A stretch of 64,000 nt of DNA from Pseudomonas vanderleydeniana (GCF_014268755.2 NZ_CP077093.1:4018001-4082000); one strand, 5' to 3'; shown: positions 54,957 through 64,000, counted from the stretch's first letter. Translations and numbers: made by a program. The notes: generated from the sequence alone by a model not told the origin.

Positions 54957-54974
54957 ACTGTCATTTCTGACAGG
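54957..54974. promoter_or_regulatory. 18-bp palindrome upstream of the 55070 gene
   Basis: ACTGTCATTTCTGACAGG matches the 53776 element in reverse complement with one terminal mismatch. It lies 96 bases upstream of ATG 55070. A weak hairpin (AACCCGT/ACGGGTT plus T4, 55003-55030) lies between it and the gene. Confidence 0.65.
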
Positions 54975-55069
54975 TTCTTTCTACCCCTACGCGCAGTTCA
55001 ATAACCCGTACGGCTTGCCTAACGGGTTTTCGGGTCGGTTCCCAGCATGCGATCACACAGGATCTCGCC

Positions 55070-58000
55070 ATGAACGATCTCGTCCCCAGCCTGCGCTTTC
55101 CGGCCCCGACCTTCGAGCGTGACCCCACGCCCGAACGACGCCCCTTCAGCGACCTGGCCATCGAGGTCTACGGCCAGCGCCCGGTGATCGGTGCCGACCT
55201 CGGCATCAACAAGGGCGCTCTCGACACCTATTACCCCCACGGCCTGCTGTGCTTCCTGCTGCCCTACCTGGAGCAGGAAGAAGATGACTTCGTCGAACTG
55301 TTCTGCGGCAACGACGAGTTCCCCGTGGCGTTCACCCACGTCACTGCCTCCCAGGCCTTGAGCGGCGAGCGCATCCCCCTGTTCATTCCCCATGCCCGCC
55401 TGCCCGACGGGGTGATCCAACCCGTGTTCTTTCGCCTGACCCGTGTCAACGGCGGCAATCAGGAGGAAACCCGGCGCCAAAGCCTGATGGTCGACACCAT
55501 TGCTCCCGCCGGCCCCTACGATCCGGTTCCCAGCACACCCTGGCATGAAGGCATGGCCCCGCCATTGCCACCGCCGTTCATCATCGACTACGGCGTCGAC
55601 CGCGACAGCGCCGAGCGTGGGGTACCGGTGACCATCGAGCCCTACCCGCTGGACGAATCGGCCCCGCACAGCTGGCGCATGGCCGAACATGACCGTATCC
55701 GCCTGTTCATCGGCGGCGTGCTGGTCGAGCCCGTGCACCGGGTCACCTGGGATGAGGCCAACAATCGGCTACCCCTGACCATGACCCTCTACTACGAAAC
55801 CTGGCTCAAGGTCGGCGACGGCCAGAAGGTGCTCGAATACGAAGCCATCGACCAATGCGGCAACTACTCGGTCAAGTGGTCGCCGCAGACCGTGCTCAAG
55901 GTCAATATCGGCAACGACACCCGACCCCGCCTGGCCTATGCCTACATCGACGAATCCCACCTGGGCGATGAGTTCGACACCCTCGACTACGATGAGCTGG
56001 GCGAGGACAACGACGCCACCATCGTGGTCACCCAGGTTCGCCAGGGTTATGAGCGAGGGGACGCCTTGCGGATCACCTTCGAAGGTCGTACGGCAGACAA
56101 CGCCGTCGTGCGCGAGGTGATCGACTACCCGATTCCCGACGAAGAGATTGGCCGCAACACCCGCCTGCCCCTGCGCAACGAGATCGTCCGCGAACTGGTC
56201 GGCGGCACGGCGGTGCTCAGCTACGAGCGCATTCGTGGCGGCGAGGAACCGCAGCCGTCGGAAGTGACCCGCCTGGCTATCGTCGGCAGCCTCACCAGCC
56301 GCCTGACCCAACCCCTGGTGCTGGAGGCTGTAGGCGATTTTCTCGATCCCACCACCTTGGAGATTACCGTCGAGATCCCCGCCTACACCGGACAGAACTT
56401 CACGGACCGCGTCGACCTTTATCTGCTGGGCACCAAGGCCAATGACGAACTGGAGTTCTGGCACTTCTTCACCATGGCCGGTAGCAACAAGGAGCCGGTG
56501 TACTTCTATCTCAAGGCGGGGCGGGACCTGGACATCACCAGCCTCAACGGCGGTACGCTGCAACTGCACTACCAGGTCAGCAATGCCGAGGGCGTGCGTG
56601 AATCCCGGCACACCCTGCTCCAGGTCGGCGAGGCCTCCGCCACCCTGCCGGTGCCCAAGGTCCCCGAAGCCATCGGCGGCGTACTCGACCCGGAAGACGC
56701 AATACGTGGCGTGCGTGTCGTGGTACCCAAGGAAGCCAACCTGCAGTTGGACGACCGGCTCAGCGTCTACTGGCGTGGCAGCAAGCCGGGGGGCAGCTTC
56801 AGCTACCGTCAGGTCGACGTGAATGGCTGGCTCAACACCGATATTCCCTTCCCCATCGATCGCCAATACGTGGATGCCAACCGTGGTGGTTCGGTCAAGG
56901 CCTCCTACCTCGTCGAGCGCGACCGCAATACCGTGTTCTATTCACACGTACTGTCGTTGAGGATCGGACAAACGCTGGACCTGCGCCCGCCCGAAGTGCT
57001 GGAAGCCAGCGCACCCGGTGACCTGCTCAACCCGATCAACGCCCAGAACGTGGCCACTATCCGGGTACGTTACGAGGACATGAGGAACTCCGATAACATA
57101 AAGGTCTATTGGGACGGTGCACCCGGTGACACCGGCAGCCCGGCCATTGCTCCCAAGCCGGGCAACAGCGCCCAGGGGTATGTCGACTTCGCGGTGACCG
57201 GCCGCACCGTCGCGGCGAACATCGGACGGTTCGTCACCCTGCGCTACGAAGTCACTCGCGATGAAATAACGCTACCCTCCCAGTCGCGCCAACTGCGCGT
57301 GCTGAGTTTCGCCGAGATTCCCGGAGGCAACCCACTGCCCTCCCTGCAGATCGAAGAAGCGCAGAACAGCCGGATCGATGTCAACGGCAGCGTGACATTC
57401 CGCGTCAACGAATGGCCGTTCTTCCGCCAGGGTGAACGGGTATGGTTGACGCTGGAAAGCGGCAGTTCGACGCTACGCATCTGGACCGGGCACCAGGTCA
57501 CGGCCACCGAATTCCAGCAGAAGTACCTGCGCCATGTCATCACCGGCACACCCGCCTCCGCTGACTGGTTGAAGTCCCTCGCGGATGGCAGCCCGTTACG
57601 CGTGGTGTTCAAGGTAGCCTTCGGTGGGGGCGCCAGCGAGGTCGATGCCCAATCCTTCCCATCACTCAATCTCAACGTGCTCAACCAACCGGCGCCTGTC
57701 GAACTCCCCCCTCCCAGCGTGCTGGAAGCTACCGCACCCGGTAACCTGCTCAACCCGATGAATGCCCGGCAGCAGGCCACCGTGCGAGTGCGCTACGACA
57801 TGCGCGATACCGACAGCATCAAGGTCTACTGGGAAGGCGTGGCAGGCAGCAGCGGCAGTCCGAGCATTGCCCCCAAGCCCGGCAATGCCAGCCTGGGCCA
57901 TGTCGACTTCACGGTACCCGGCCTCGCCGTGGGTACCAACATCGGCCGCACCGTGAACGTACGCTACGAGGTTACCCGCGACGGCGTGACCCGCCCCTCC

Positions 58001-58894
58001 GACAGCTCGCTGTCGCTGCGCGTGCTGAGCTTCGCCGAGATTCCCGGGGGCAATCCGCTGCCCGCCCTGCAGATCGAAGAGGCCCGCAACGGCATCATCG
58101 ATGTGAATGGCAGCGTGACCTTTCGGGTCAACGAGTGGCCGTTCTTTCGGGAAGGCGACTACGTGTGGCTGATACTGGAAAGCGGCAGCTCGACATTGCG
58201 TATCTGGAACGGCTCCAGGATCAATGCCACCGAGTTCCAGCAGAAGTACCTGCGCCGGGTCATCACCGGCACCCAGGCGCACGCGGCCTGGCTGCGTGCC
58301 CTCCCCGATGGCAGCTCGCTGAACGTGGTCTTCAAGGTGGTGTTGGGTGGCGGCAACCAGGAAGCCAATGCCCAGGTCTTCAACCCACTGCGCCTCAACG
58401 TGCTCAACCAGACCGACCCGATCTTTGCCCTCGAAGAGAAATTCGATGGCATGGCCAACCAGTTCATCACCCGAGGAGAAACGCTCGACATCAGCCGCAG
58501 CATGGCAATCCAACTGCTGGAAAGCACGGACAGAAACAGGACATGCGGAGTGTATACCTACGACTATCCCGTTCCCGATTTTCTGGAAGGCCCGGCGCTG
58601 GTGGTCAACTACAACCTGCCCCAGGCGTCGAAAAACGACCAGAGAGTCAAACTGACCTTCAAGGCCACCTACCGCAAGGTGAGCTTCACCTGCAGCCAAC
58701 GAAACCAGGCACTCACCGTTCGTTTCCTCGGTACGGGCGACACGCTCCTGGAGAGCAAGACCCTGACCAAGCCCGCCAGCGGTTTCGTCAACGATCTCAT
58801 CGAATTCACCGCCACGCCAGGCGCACCGATCAACCATGTCGAGATCCTGAGCGACGAATACCTCTTCTTCGACTTCTTCAAGTTCTACCGATGA
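55070..58894 (+). CDS. Very large modular beta-repeat protein
   Basis: A 1274-residue protein; ATG 55070 has AGGA 10 bases upstream. The N-terminal ~620 residues are several Ig-like segments with conserved features such as HDRIRLFIGGVLVEPVHRV and LYYETWLKVGDGQKVLEYEA. Residues ~640-1110 are two copies of an A-B unit that are nearly identical to each other (LLNPINAQ/LLNPMNAR, RVRYEDM/RVRYDMR, LRVLSFAEIPGGNPLP, TFRVNEWPFFRQG), i.e. a recent intragenic duplication of ~720 bp. The same modules build the 50778 protein. The last ~150 residues form a separate beta-rich end domain with paired cysteines (NRTCGVYTYDYP, VSFTCSQRNQ). There is no signal peptide or anchor. Function is unknown. Confidence 0.65.
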   Translation: MNDLVPSLRFPAPTFERDPTPERRPFSDLAIEVYGQRPVIGADLGINKGALDTYYPHGLLCFLLPYLEQEEDDFVELFCGNDEFPVAFTHVTASQALSGERIPLFIPHARLPDGVIQPVFFRLTRVNGGNQEETRRQSLMVDTIAPAGPYDPVPSTPWHEGMAPPLPPPFIIDYGVDRDSAERGVPVTIEPYPLDESAPHSWRMAEHDRIRLFIGGVLVEPVHRVTWDEANNRLPLTMTLYYETWLKVGDGQKVLEYEAIDQCGNYSVKWSPQTVLKVNIGNDTRPRLAYAYIDESHLGDEFDTLDYDELGEDNDATIVVTQVRQGYERGDALRITFEGRTADNAVVREVIDYPIPDEEIGRNTRLPLRNEIVRELVGGTAVLSYERIRGGEEPQPSEVTRLAIVGSLTSRLTQPLVLEAVGDFLDPTTLEITVEIPAYTGQNFTDRVDLYLLGTKANDELEFWHFFTMAGSNKEPVYFYLKAGRDLDITSLNGGTLQLHYQVSNAEGVRESRHTLLQVGEASATLPVPKVPEAIGGVLDPEDAIRGVRVVVPKEANLQLDDRLSVYWRGSKPGGSFSYRQVDVNGWLNTDIPFPIDRQYVDANRGGSVKASYLVERDRNTVFYSHVLSLRIGQTLDLRPPEVLEASAPGDLLNPINAQNVATIRVRYEDMRNSDNIKVYWDGAPGDTGSPAIAPKPGNSAQGYVDFAVTGRTVAANIGRFVTLRYEVTRDEITLPSQSRQLRVLSFAEIPGGNPLPSLQIEEAQNSRIDVNGSVTFRVNEWPFFRQGERVWLTLESGSSTLRIWTGHQVTATEFQQKYLRHVITGTPASADWLKSLADGSPLRVVFKVAFGGGASEVDAQSFPSLNLNVLNQPAPVELPPPSVLEATAPGNLLNPMNARQQATVRVRYDMRDTDSIKVYWEGVAGSSGSPSIAPKPGNASLGHVDFTVPGLAVGTNIGRTVNVRYEVTRDGVTRPSDSSLSLRVLSFAEIPGGNPLPALQIEEARNGIIDVNGSVTFRVNEWPFFREGDYVWLILESGSSTLRIWNGSRINATEFQQKYLRRVITGTQAHAAWLRALPDGSSLNVVFKVVLGGGNQEANAQVFNPLRLNVLNQTDPIFALEEKFDGMANQFITRGETLDISRSMAIQLLESTDRNRTCGVYTYDYPVPDFLEGPALVVNYNLPQASKNDQRVKLTFKATYRKVSFTCSQRNQALTVRFLGTGDTLLESKTLTKPASGFVNDLIEFTATPGAPINHVEILSDEYLFFDFFKFYR

Positions 58895-58962
58895 ACCACA
58901 GGCTGTGCTCGATAACCCTGATGAAACGATCGAAACCTGCGAAAGGTTTCAAGGACATAAAA

Positions 58963-59316
58963 ATGACAAGCCCAACTGGACTGTTTTCAGGCAAGACAAT
59001 GATCCTGCCGCTCTTTGCACTACTGGCGGCATGTGTCCAATCACCTTCAACCCCAAACGCGGATGACACGTGCAGACAGGTCGGCTGGTTCAAGTCCTCC
59101 ACAAGATGTGGTGTTTATTATTACTGCCAGCTCTTCAACGGTGATTACCTGCAATACCAATACCGGTGCAAGAACAACCAGGATGTCAGAGGACGCCCCG
59201 GTGCGCCCATCAATGGCGAGAGCGATTGCGGCCCTGACTTTTGTCCAGGCAAGGATGCGCCAGTACCGCGCAAACCCGGTGACCCACTGCCTCCCCAGCA
59301 ACCCCTGGTGCCTTGA
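58963..59316 (+). CDS. Small lipoprotein with a peritrophin-like cysteine pattern
   Basis: A 117-residue protein. ATG 58963 has AAGGA 7 bases upstream. The N-terminus MTSPTGLFSGKTMILPLFAL leads to the lipobox LLAAC (Cys24), predicting a lipid-anchored protein. The mature part has six cysteines spaced C-x11-C-x5-C-x13-C-x19-C-x4-C around TRCGVYYYCQLFNGDY. CxxYYxC and this spacing closely resemble CBM14 chitin-binding (peritrophin-A) domains of invertebrates. The C-terminus is Pro-rich. It follows the 55070 gene by 68 bases and may be in its transcript. Chitin binding is inferred only from spacing. Confidence 0.65.
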   Translation: MTSPTGLFSGKTMILPLFALLAACVQSPSTPNADDTCRQVGWFKSSTRCGVYYYCQLFNGDYLQYQYRCKNNQDVRGRPGAPINGESDCGPDFCPGKDAPVPRKPGDPLPPQQPLVP

Positions 59317-59397
59317 CATCGTCCTGTGACACGCTGCCAAGCCGTACTCACGGGCCAGGTACCCTCGATCTCTCCCACGCGCAGCATGGGTACGATC

Positions 59398-59429
59398 AAA
59401 AAAAAGAGAGGCCGAGGCCTCTCTTTTTC
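59398..59429. terminator. Bidirectional intrinsic terminator
   Basis: AAAAAGAGAGGCC (59401-59413) and GGCCTCTCTTTTT (59416-59428) pair over 13 bp with a two-base centre, flanked by A and T runs on both sides. It separates the convergent lipoprotein and autotransporter genes and should stop transcription from both. Confidence 0.9.
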
Positions 59430-59445
59430 ACTGCTTGCCGTACGC

Positions 59446-61719
59446 TTACCAGCTGTAGCGCACTCCGACATTCGCGCCCCAGGGCTGGTCGATCTTCTGA
59501 CCCTTGCTGAAGTCCAGGTCAGCATGCACCTGCCACTTGTCCGACACCGACACCGCGACACCGGTCCCCAGCTCCACCCGCGAACCCGACAGGTCGTTGT
59601 GGAAGGTGTTGTCGTTGACCTGCACCTTGTTGTTCTTGGCGAACTCCTGCACGAAGGCACCCCGAATGTAAGGCTGGGCCACGCGACCGTCACCGATGTC
59701 GAAGTTGCGGCCACCGGTCACGCCAGCCTTGCCGAGCAGCGACAGGGTACGACCGTTTTCCGCCTTCATGCCATTGTCCAGCTTGTAGTCGCGGCCCTGG
59801 ATGGCCATCGCCGTCACCTGCACCGCCGGCTCGACGAAGTAGTCGTTGTCCAGCTTGATATGGCGACCGAACTCGCCGGACACCGAGGTGCCCAGGTCCT
59901 TGTAGGCACCCTTGGCCTTGCGGCCATCGCTGAGCGCCACCGACGACTTGTTGTGCAGGCTGTTGAGCTTGGCCACGCCGTCGAAGTAGTAGCCGCTCTG
60001 CGCATCCAGCCAGGTCGCGTAGCCGCCGATGTAGGTGCTGTTGACCATGCCGGTGGTGCCACGGCCCAGGCTCAGGTCGGACTTGCTGTAACCGGCCATG
60101 ACACCGGCCAGCCACTGGCTGTCACCGACACGGCCGTCTGCCCCCAGGGAAAGACCCTGCTGGTTCTGGTCGTACGCGCCGCCCTTACCGGCATCGACCT
60201 TGTGCTTGTTGCCGTAGGTGCGCATCCAGCCACCGCTCTGGCCACCGTTGAAACGCAGTTCACCCATGCGCGAACGCAGCGAGCTCATTTCACCGTACAT
60301 CACGGTCGGCGCGACGTTGGCCAGGGCCAGGACCGAACGGGTGCCCGGGCTGATGACCTTGGTGCTCGGGTCCAGGTGCCAGTCCTTGTTGTCGTTGTCA
60401 CCGATCAACTGGTAGGAGTAGGTGCCCACGTCAAGCCAGTCACCCACCAGGCTGAAGTTCGCGCCGCCATCGGCGGTACGCGCCACCAGCAGACGGTCGC
60501 CGGACAGCGGGTCAGCGCCGCTGCTGCTGATCAGCAGCTTGTGCGAGCCCTCGGACGTGCCGGTGACGTTGAGGAAGTCCCCGTGCAGGTTGGCGAAGTC
60601 GGCGGTCATGATGAAGGTGCCGCTGCCCTTGAGGTTTTCCACGTCCAGCTGGTAGAACTCGCCCGGCGTGCCGAACTGGACGTTACCGCCGCCCAGGGTC
60701 AGGTCACCGATGCTCTGGTGGTCGGTCATCACCCACAACGCATTGCTGTTGATCGCCACGGTGTCGGCGTTGTCCATCCGACCGGTAAGCATCGAGCCGT
60801 TGTTCAGCGCCACGTGGGCGGTGCCGTTGGCGTCCTTGACGATATCGCCGGTCATGCTGGCGCCGTTCAAGGTCAGGTCCAGGGTACTGGCGCTGCCCAC
60901 CTGGATATTGCCGGTCAGGGCCGTGTTGCTCACCCGCATGTTGGCATTGGCGCCGTTCTCCAGCTCCAGCATGTTGCCGTTGCCGCCGACCAGGGTCGAA
61001 CCGTTGCGCACATCGATCTCGGCCGTGGTGGGCGTCGTGGACGTTGCGAACACCTTTAACGCGGCGCCCGTCAGCCCTTCCACCCGGGTACCGTCCAGCA
61101 GCAGCGCGGAACCGTTGTCCGTTTCAAAATCGGGGGACATGAAAATGCCATTGGCCCCTCCGGTGATGGTGCTGTTGATGGCCGTCAGGCGCCCACCCAT
61201 CATCTGGACACCGTGACTGGAAGCACCGGTTCCGGTCACCCGCGACCCGGAAAGCAACAGCTCGCTCTCGGCACCGATGAAGGCACCTCCCGCCCCGCCA
61301 CTGATGGTGCTGTTATGCACGCTCACCGTGGACCCACTGTTGGGTACGCCCATGAAGTTGCCCAGGACCAGCCCGGTGGCATCACGGCTGGAAACCGTCG
61401 AGTTGGCGATATTGGCCGAACTACCGTAGAGGGCAATAGCCGTTTGCGCGTTGGAAGACACCCCGGCCCCGGTGATGTTCAGCGTTGAGCCGCGCGCCTG
61501 GATATCAAGCGTGTAGGCACCTTCAAGTACATTCAGGGTGGCGCCGTTCCTGAGTTCATAGCGGTCAAGCATATCACCCGCGCTGATGGTTTCCTCCCGG
61601 CCATCGATCAGACCCGCCATCGCATAGCCGCCCACCAGGGAAAATGGCGCAACCGAAAGAAACTTTATTGCACTAAACAATCGAGAGTATTTGAAATCCT
61701 TATTTACACCTTTAAACAT
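59446..61719 (-). CDS. Autotransporter (type V secretion) outer-membrane protein
   Basis: A 757-residue protein. A slightly long signal peptide (FLSVAPFSLVGGYAMAG) starts it. Residues ~45-430 are a pertactin-like beta-helix passenger with many short Asn/Ser/Gly/Thr repeats (TLNITGAG, STVSSRDATGL, STITGGANG). A linker follows near SPGTRSVLALANVAPTVMYG. The C-terminal ~270 residues form the 12-stranded translocator barrel, ending GANVGVRYSW with the required terminal aromatic. GGWMRTYGN and the alternating strands to DLDFSKGQ are typical. It secretes its own passenger, whose role may be adhesion or aggregation. No protease or esterase motif was seen. Confidence 0.9.
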   Translation of the reverse strand: MFKGVNKDFKYSRLFSAIKFLSVAPFSLVGGYAMAGLIDGREETISAGDMLDRYELRNGATLNVLEGAYTLDIQARGSTLNITGAGVSSNAQTAIALYGSSANIANSTVSSRDATGLVLGNFMGVPNSGSTVSVHNSTISGGAGGAFIGAESELLLSGSRVTGTGASSHGVQMMGGRLTAINSTITGGANGIFMSPDFETDNGSALLLDGTRVEGLTGAALKVFATSTTPTTAEIDVRNGSTLVGGNGNMLELENGANANMRVSNTALTGNIQVGSASTLDLTLNGASMTGDIVKDANGTAHVALNNGSMLTGRMDNADTVAINSNALWVMTDHQSIGDLTLGGGNVQFGTPGEFYQLDVENLKGSGTFIMTADFANLHGDFLNVTGTSEGSHKLLISSSGADPLSGDRLLVARTADGGANFSLVGDWLDVGTYSYQLIGDNDNKDWHLDPSTKVISPGTRSVLALANVAPTVMYGEMSSLRSRMGELRFNGGQSGGWMRTYGNKHKVDAGKGGAYDQNQQGLSLGADGRVGDSQWLAGVMAGYSKSDLSLGRGTTGMVNSTYIGGYATWLDAQSGYYFDGVAKLNSLHNKSSVALSDGRKAKGAYKDLGTSVSGEFGRHIKLDNDYFVEPAVQVTAMAIQGRDYKLDNGMKAENGRTLSLLGKAGVTGGRNFDIGDGRVAQPYIRGAFVQEFAKNNKVQVNDNTFHNDLSGSRVELGTGVAVSVSDKWQVHADLDFSKGQKIDQPWGANVGVRYSW

Positions 61720-61872
61720 ACCAACCTCTTACCTGACATGATGGGAGAACATCCCGTTACATAAAGCCGAGTATTGGTCACCGGCTTCGAGAGGCGTCAA
61801 AGTACAGGTATGAAAGAAAGGTTCATGTAGGATTTTTCTCTACATCGCGAAGTGATTTTCCTTAAGAATTAT

Positions 61873-61917
61873 CAAAAAACAAAAAGGGAGCACAGTATCG
61901 AGTACTTGTGCTCCCTT
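61873..61917 (-). terminator. Intrinsic terminator of the 61939 gene
   Basis: On the minus strand AAGGGAGCACA pairs with TGTGCTCCCTT (61917-61907 with 61894-61884) and is followed by TTTGTTTTTT. It lies about 20 bases past the stop of the minus-strand gene above. Confidence 0.88.
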
Positions 61918-61938
61918 GCCAAATCCCCTATTCAGCCA

Positions 61939-63876
61939 TTAGGACGATATCCTGCAGCCACCGCCATCCAGCTCCTGCTGCAAAAGGTAGGCTTCAATGA
62001 TGTCGGAAGTGCCGCCATTGAATCCATCGGACTTCTCCAGCCGGTAATACAGGCGGATCCTGGATTCGAATCCACCCAGTTCCACATAGGGCGAGTAAGG
62101 CACGGTGAACAACTCGCCTGGGTGCCCCGCATTAGCATGGTCCTGCTTGACCGTGATCAGGAAAGTTCCGCTGGCCGCTCCGATCTCGGTATCGCCCGAA
62201 AAACCCTGAAGCAAACGCCACTCGATCGTGATTGTATCCTCAGCTTCTATATTGGCTCTATCCAGAATCCGAATGGGCACGCCATTGTAGGGTTGGTTCG
62301 TGCAGTTGATCAGGTATTGTCCCGGTGCAAGTTCAATGAATCGGGTAAATTGCGGGTCCGCAAGATCGCCAATCTCGAAGATATTGACCTTCACCAATGT
62401 TCTTGGCGACTCGGTTTCATTGTCATTGAGACCGTTATTGAGAGTGTAATAGACCTCATGCTCGCCATTTTTCACCGTGTCGATGACACTCCAGGGTACC
62501 GTCAGTTCAAAGTGCCCGCGATCCAGGTCATCCTGGTTGATGGTATGGGCAGGCGAAAGAGCCTCTACTCCCCCCCAATACACCTGTACCTGATGGCCGA
62601 GTTGGACATCGTCATACAGGGCGAAAGTGACCTTGGCATCCTCGTTGATATCCTCCTGCCCCAGTTCGTTGTCCTTACCCGTCGAGGAAATGACCAGGGG
62701 CGGATCGAGGTCGTCGTTGATCGGCCCCGGACCACTGGGATCGTCCCCACCGCCAGCCGTGCTCAGATCCACCTCGACAGTAATGGGCGGCGTGTAGAAA
62801 TACTCATCGGTTCCACGAACGATCTTGTAGCTGACCGGCGCCTGATAGGGCCCTGTGACCCCGCCAGACTTGAGCACTTCCCATGGCACATCGATCGATA
62901 CGGGGAACGAGGGACGGTCGAGTGGCTTGAACAATGGCTTGCCATTGAAGTTGACCACAATGGTGTCCAAGCCGGGAATGGCGTTGTCGTAATGGTCGAT
63001 CTCCACCGTCACGCCAATCTGGGCATCCTTGAGGTCGATTGGGGCCAGCGGTACGCGAGGAGGCTGCAGGTTGGCGGGTTCCGGCTCGCTGATCACTTTC
63101 AGCGGATAGACCGTGGCGGGCTTGCTGTCATTGCCGGCTCGATCCCACAACTTGTAGGTCAGCAGCCGCTCACCATCCGGCTGGCTGCGGATCTTGGCGG
63201 CGTCGATGGTGAACGTATAGGGCTGGCCATCGCCGGGAAGATCCTCGACCTGAATCGGCTGGCCATCGAAATAGCTCCAGAAAAACTCGCAACGGTCGCC
63301 AGGCCAGGGATCGGCATAGGGCGGAATGGTGATTTCAACCCCACCATGGGTATCCAGGTACTCACCGGTGAGCACATGACCTATTTCCGGGGGCAGCTCG
63401 GCGGCGTCGGGCGTGCCCAGGGCGTTGGGATCATACAGGTCCACCGTGAATTCGACCGGCGTCGCAGTCCCGTATTGCTGCGTGAAAGTGACTACATGGT
63501 AGTGCACTTTCTTGAGGCCATCCCCTCCCAGACGGTTTTTCGGAATATTGAGCTTGAGGGGAAACTGGCCCGCCAACGGCCGGTTGATCTTGATCACCGG
63601 CTCCAGAGCAACGTTTTGAAAGTAGAGGGTCAGTGTGTCCTGCCCTGGAAGTTCATTGGTGTACCATTGGTCGATCTCGAACTGGAAACCATTGGCATTC
63701 AACTCCGCCTTGCTCAAAAGCCCTTTCTGACCATTCGGAATATCGGGCATAAGATTGCTCGGCCGCAGCGGGTCGATCTCCACTTCCACCGGCGCTCGTA
63801 TGGCCGAAGTGTTTCTGCTCGTCAGGTACTGCGTTCTCTGGCGCTCTGCCTCCAGATGTTTCTTGCTGGTTCGCAT
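61939..63876 (-). CDS. Ig-like modular protein, third member of the beta-repeat group
   Basis: About 645 residues. Several starts are possible; ATG 63876 (MRTSKKHLEAERQRTQYLT) has GGAG 9 bases upstream, but codons at 63882, 63891 and 63918 are in frame. The protein is a chain of ~100-residue beta-sandwich segments: VEVEIDPLRPS, GGVEITIPPYADPWPGDRCE, VTVEIDHYDNAIPGLDTIVV, VTFALYDDVQLGHQVQVYWG and YVELGGFESRIRLYYRLE. Each has an entry phrase like LxPPxV and a W-x-G or Y-x-N turn. The overall design resembles the 50778 and 55070 proteins, though the modules are not close copies. No signal peptide, anchor or catalytic motif was seen. Its upstream region continues beyond the window's useful part, and I see no palindrome like 53776 there. 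Confidence 0.6.
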   Translation of the reverse strand: MRTSKKHLEAERQRTQYLTSRNTSAIRAPVEVEIDPLRPSNLMPDIPNGQKGLLSKAELNANGFQFEIDQWYTNELPGQDTLTLYFQNVALEPVIKINRPLAGQFPLKLNIPKNRLGGDGLKKVHYHVVTFTQQYGTATPVEFTVDLYDPNALGTPDAAELPPEIGHVLTGEYLDTHGGVEITIPPYADPWPGDRCEFFWSYFDGQPIQVEDLPGDGQPYTFTIDAAKIRSQPDGERLLTYKLWDRAGNDSKPATVYPLKVISEPEPANLQPPRVPLAPIDLKDAQIGVTVEIDHYDNAIPGLDTIVVNFNGKPLFKPLDRPSFPVSIDVPWEVLKSGGVTGPYQAPVSYKIVRGTDEYFYTPPITVEVDLSTAGGGDDPSGPGPINDDLDPPLVISSTGKDNELGQEDINEDAKVTFALYDDVQLGHQVQVYWGGVEALSPAHTINQDDLDRGHFELTVPWSVIDTVKNGEHEVYYTLNNGLNDNETESPRTLVKVNIFEIGDLADPQFTRFIELAPGQYLINCTNQPYNGVPIRILDRANIEAEDTITIEWRLLQGFSGDTEIGAASGTFLITVKQDHANAGHPGELFTVPYSPYVELGGFESRIRLYYRLEKSDGFNGGTSDIIEAYLLQQELDGGGCRISS

Positions 63877-64000
63877 GTTCATCCACTCCATCAATGTCAC
63901 GGCGGGTCGCCCGGCCATCCAGGCGCCCTGTTCGCGCCTTCACCACCGGACGCCCCTTCGGGCAATGCCGCCGTACATCGATCAAGGTGAACCTATTAAA

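Noticed and set aside
59326..61059. A 577-codon plus-strand frame opposite the autotransporter
   Set aside because: It starts inside the bidirectional terminator region and has the Val/His/Gln-rich texture of an antisense frame.
61852..63990. A 712-codon plus-strand frame opposite the Ig-like protein
   Set aside because: It overlaps the terminator and the full length of the minus-strand gene. The minus frame shows regular beta-module phrases, the plus frame none.

Overview
The window comes from a fluorescent-type Pseudomonas chromosome. The evidence is the high G+C host DNA, the REP-like inverted repeats, a RarD-type EamA transporter, a DUF3077-like gene behind a structured leader, and a cluster of very large 'dermonecrotic toxin domain' (DUF6543-type) proteins. 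All calls come from reading the sequence; no database search was possible.

Region 1 (1-23715, all + strand) is a tightly packed set of giant toxin/effector-like genes. Three (1-4040, 8029-13242, 18637-23715) share a long N-terminal and central architecture with a hydrophobic hairpin. Their C-termini differ: leucine-rich repeats plus a NEL-type E3 ubiquitin ligase domain (twice), and a cholera-toxin-like ADP-ribosyltransferase signature (once). A fourth (4042-7905) has a related N-terminal body and a SET-like C-terminus. A fifth (13370-17626) overlaps a small HExxH aspzincin-like metallopeptidase gene (17613-18524). Two of the toxin genes share a near-identical leader just before the start codon.

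Region 2 (23776-24740) holds a DUF3077-like gene behind a heavily folded RNA leader, then the 3' half of a secreted DNA/RNA endonuclease gene.

Region 3 (24737-46826) is a 22-kb island that splits that endonuclease gene at a TCCAGA duplication. Joining the halves across one TCCAGA restores an in-frame 291-codon gene. The island's recombination genes match the gamma-mobile-trio (GMT) arrangement: tyrosine recombinase GmtY, large integrase GmtZ and small GmtX. A complete paralogue of the broken endonuclease lies directly upstream of gmtY. Cargo is a DUF3800 relic, an NlpC/P60-like hydrolase, a decayed IS66 element, an AT-rich unknown gene, a DRT2-like antiviral reverse transcriptase with a structured upstream region, a two-gene NERD-kinase-helicase system resembling Mokosh type I, and an AbrB-ParS-type antitoxin with no visible toxin. 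It reads as a defence island.

Region 4 (46804-64000) returns to host DNA: the 5' half of the broken endonuclease gene, a methyltransferase, a 160-bp repeat array that has duplicated the start of rarD, then large beta-rich repeat proteins with a PLAT-domain protein between them. Two of these large genes carry the same 18-bp palindrome about 90 nt before their starts. A cysteine-rich lipoprotein, an autotransporter and another repeat protein close the window.
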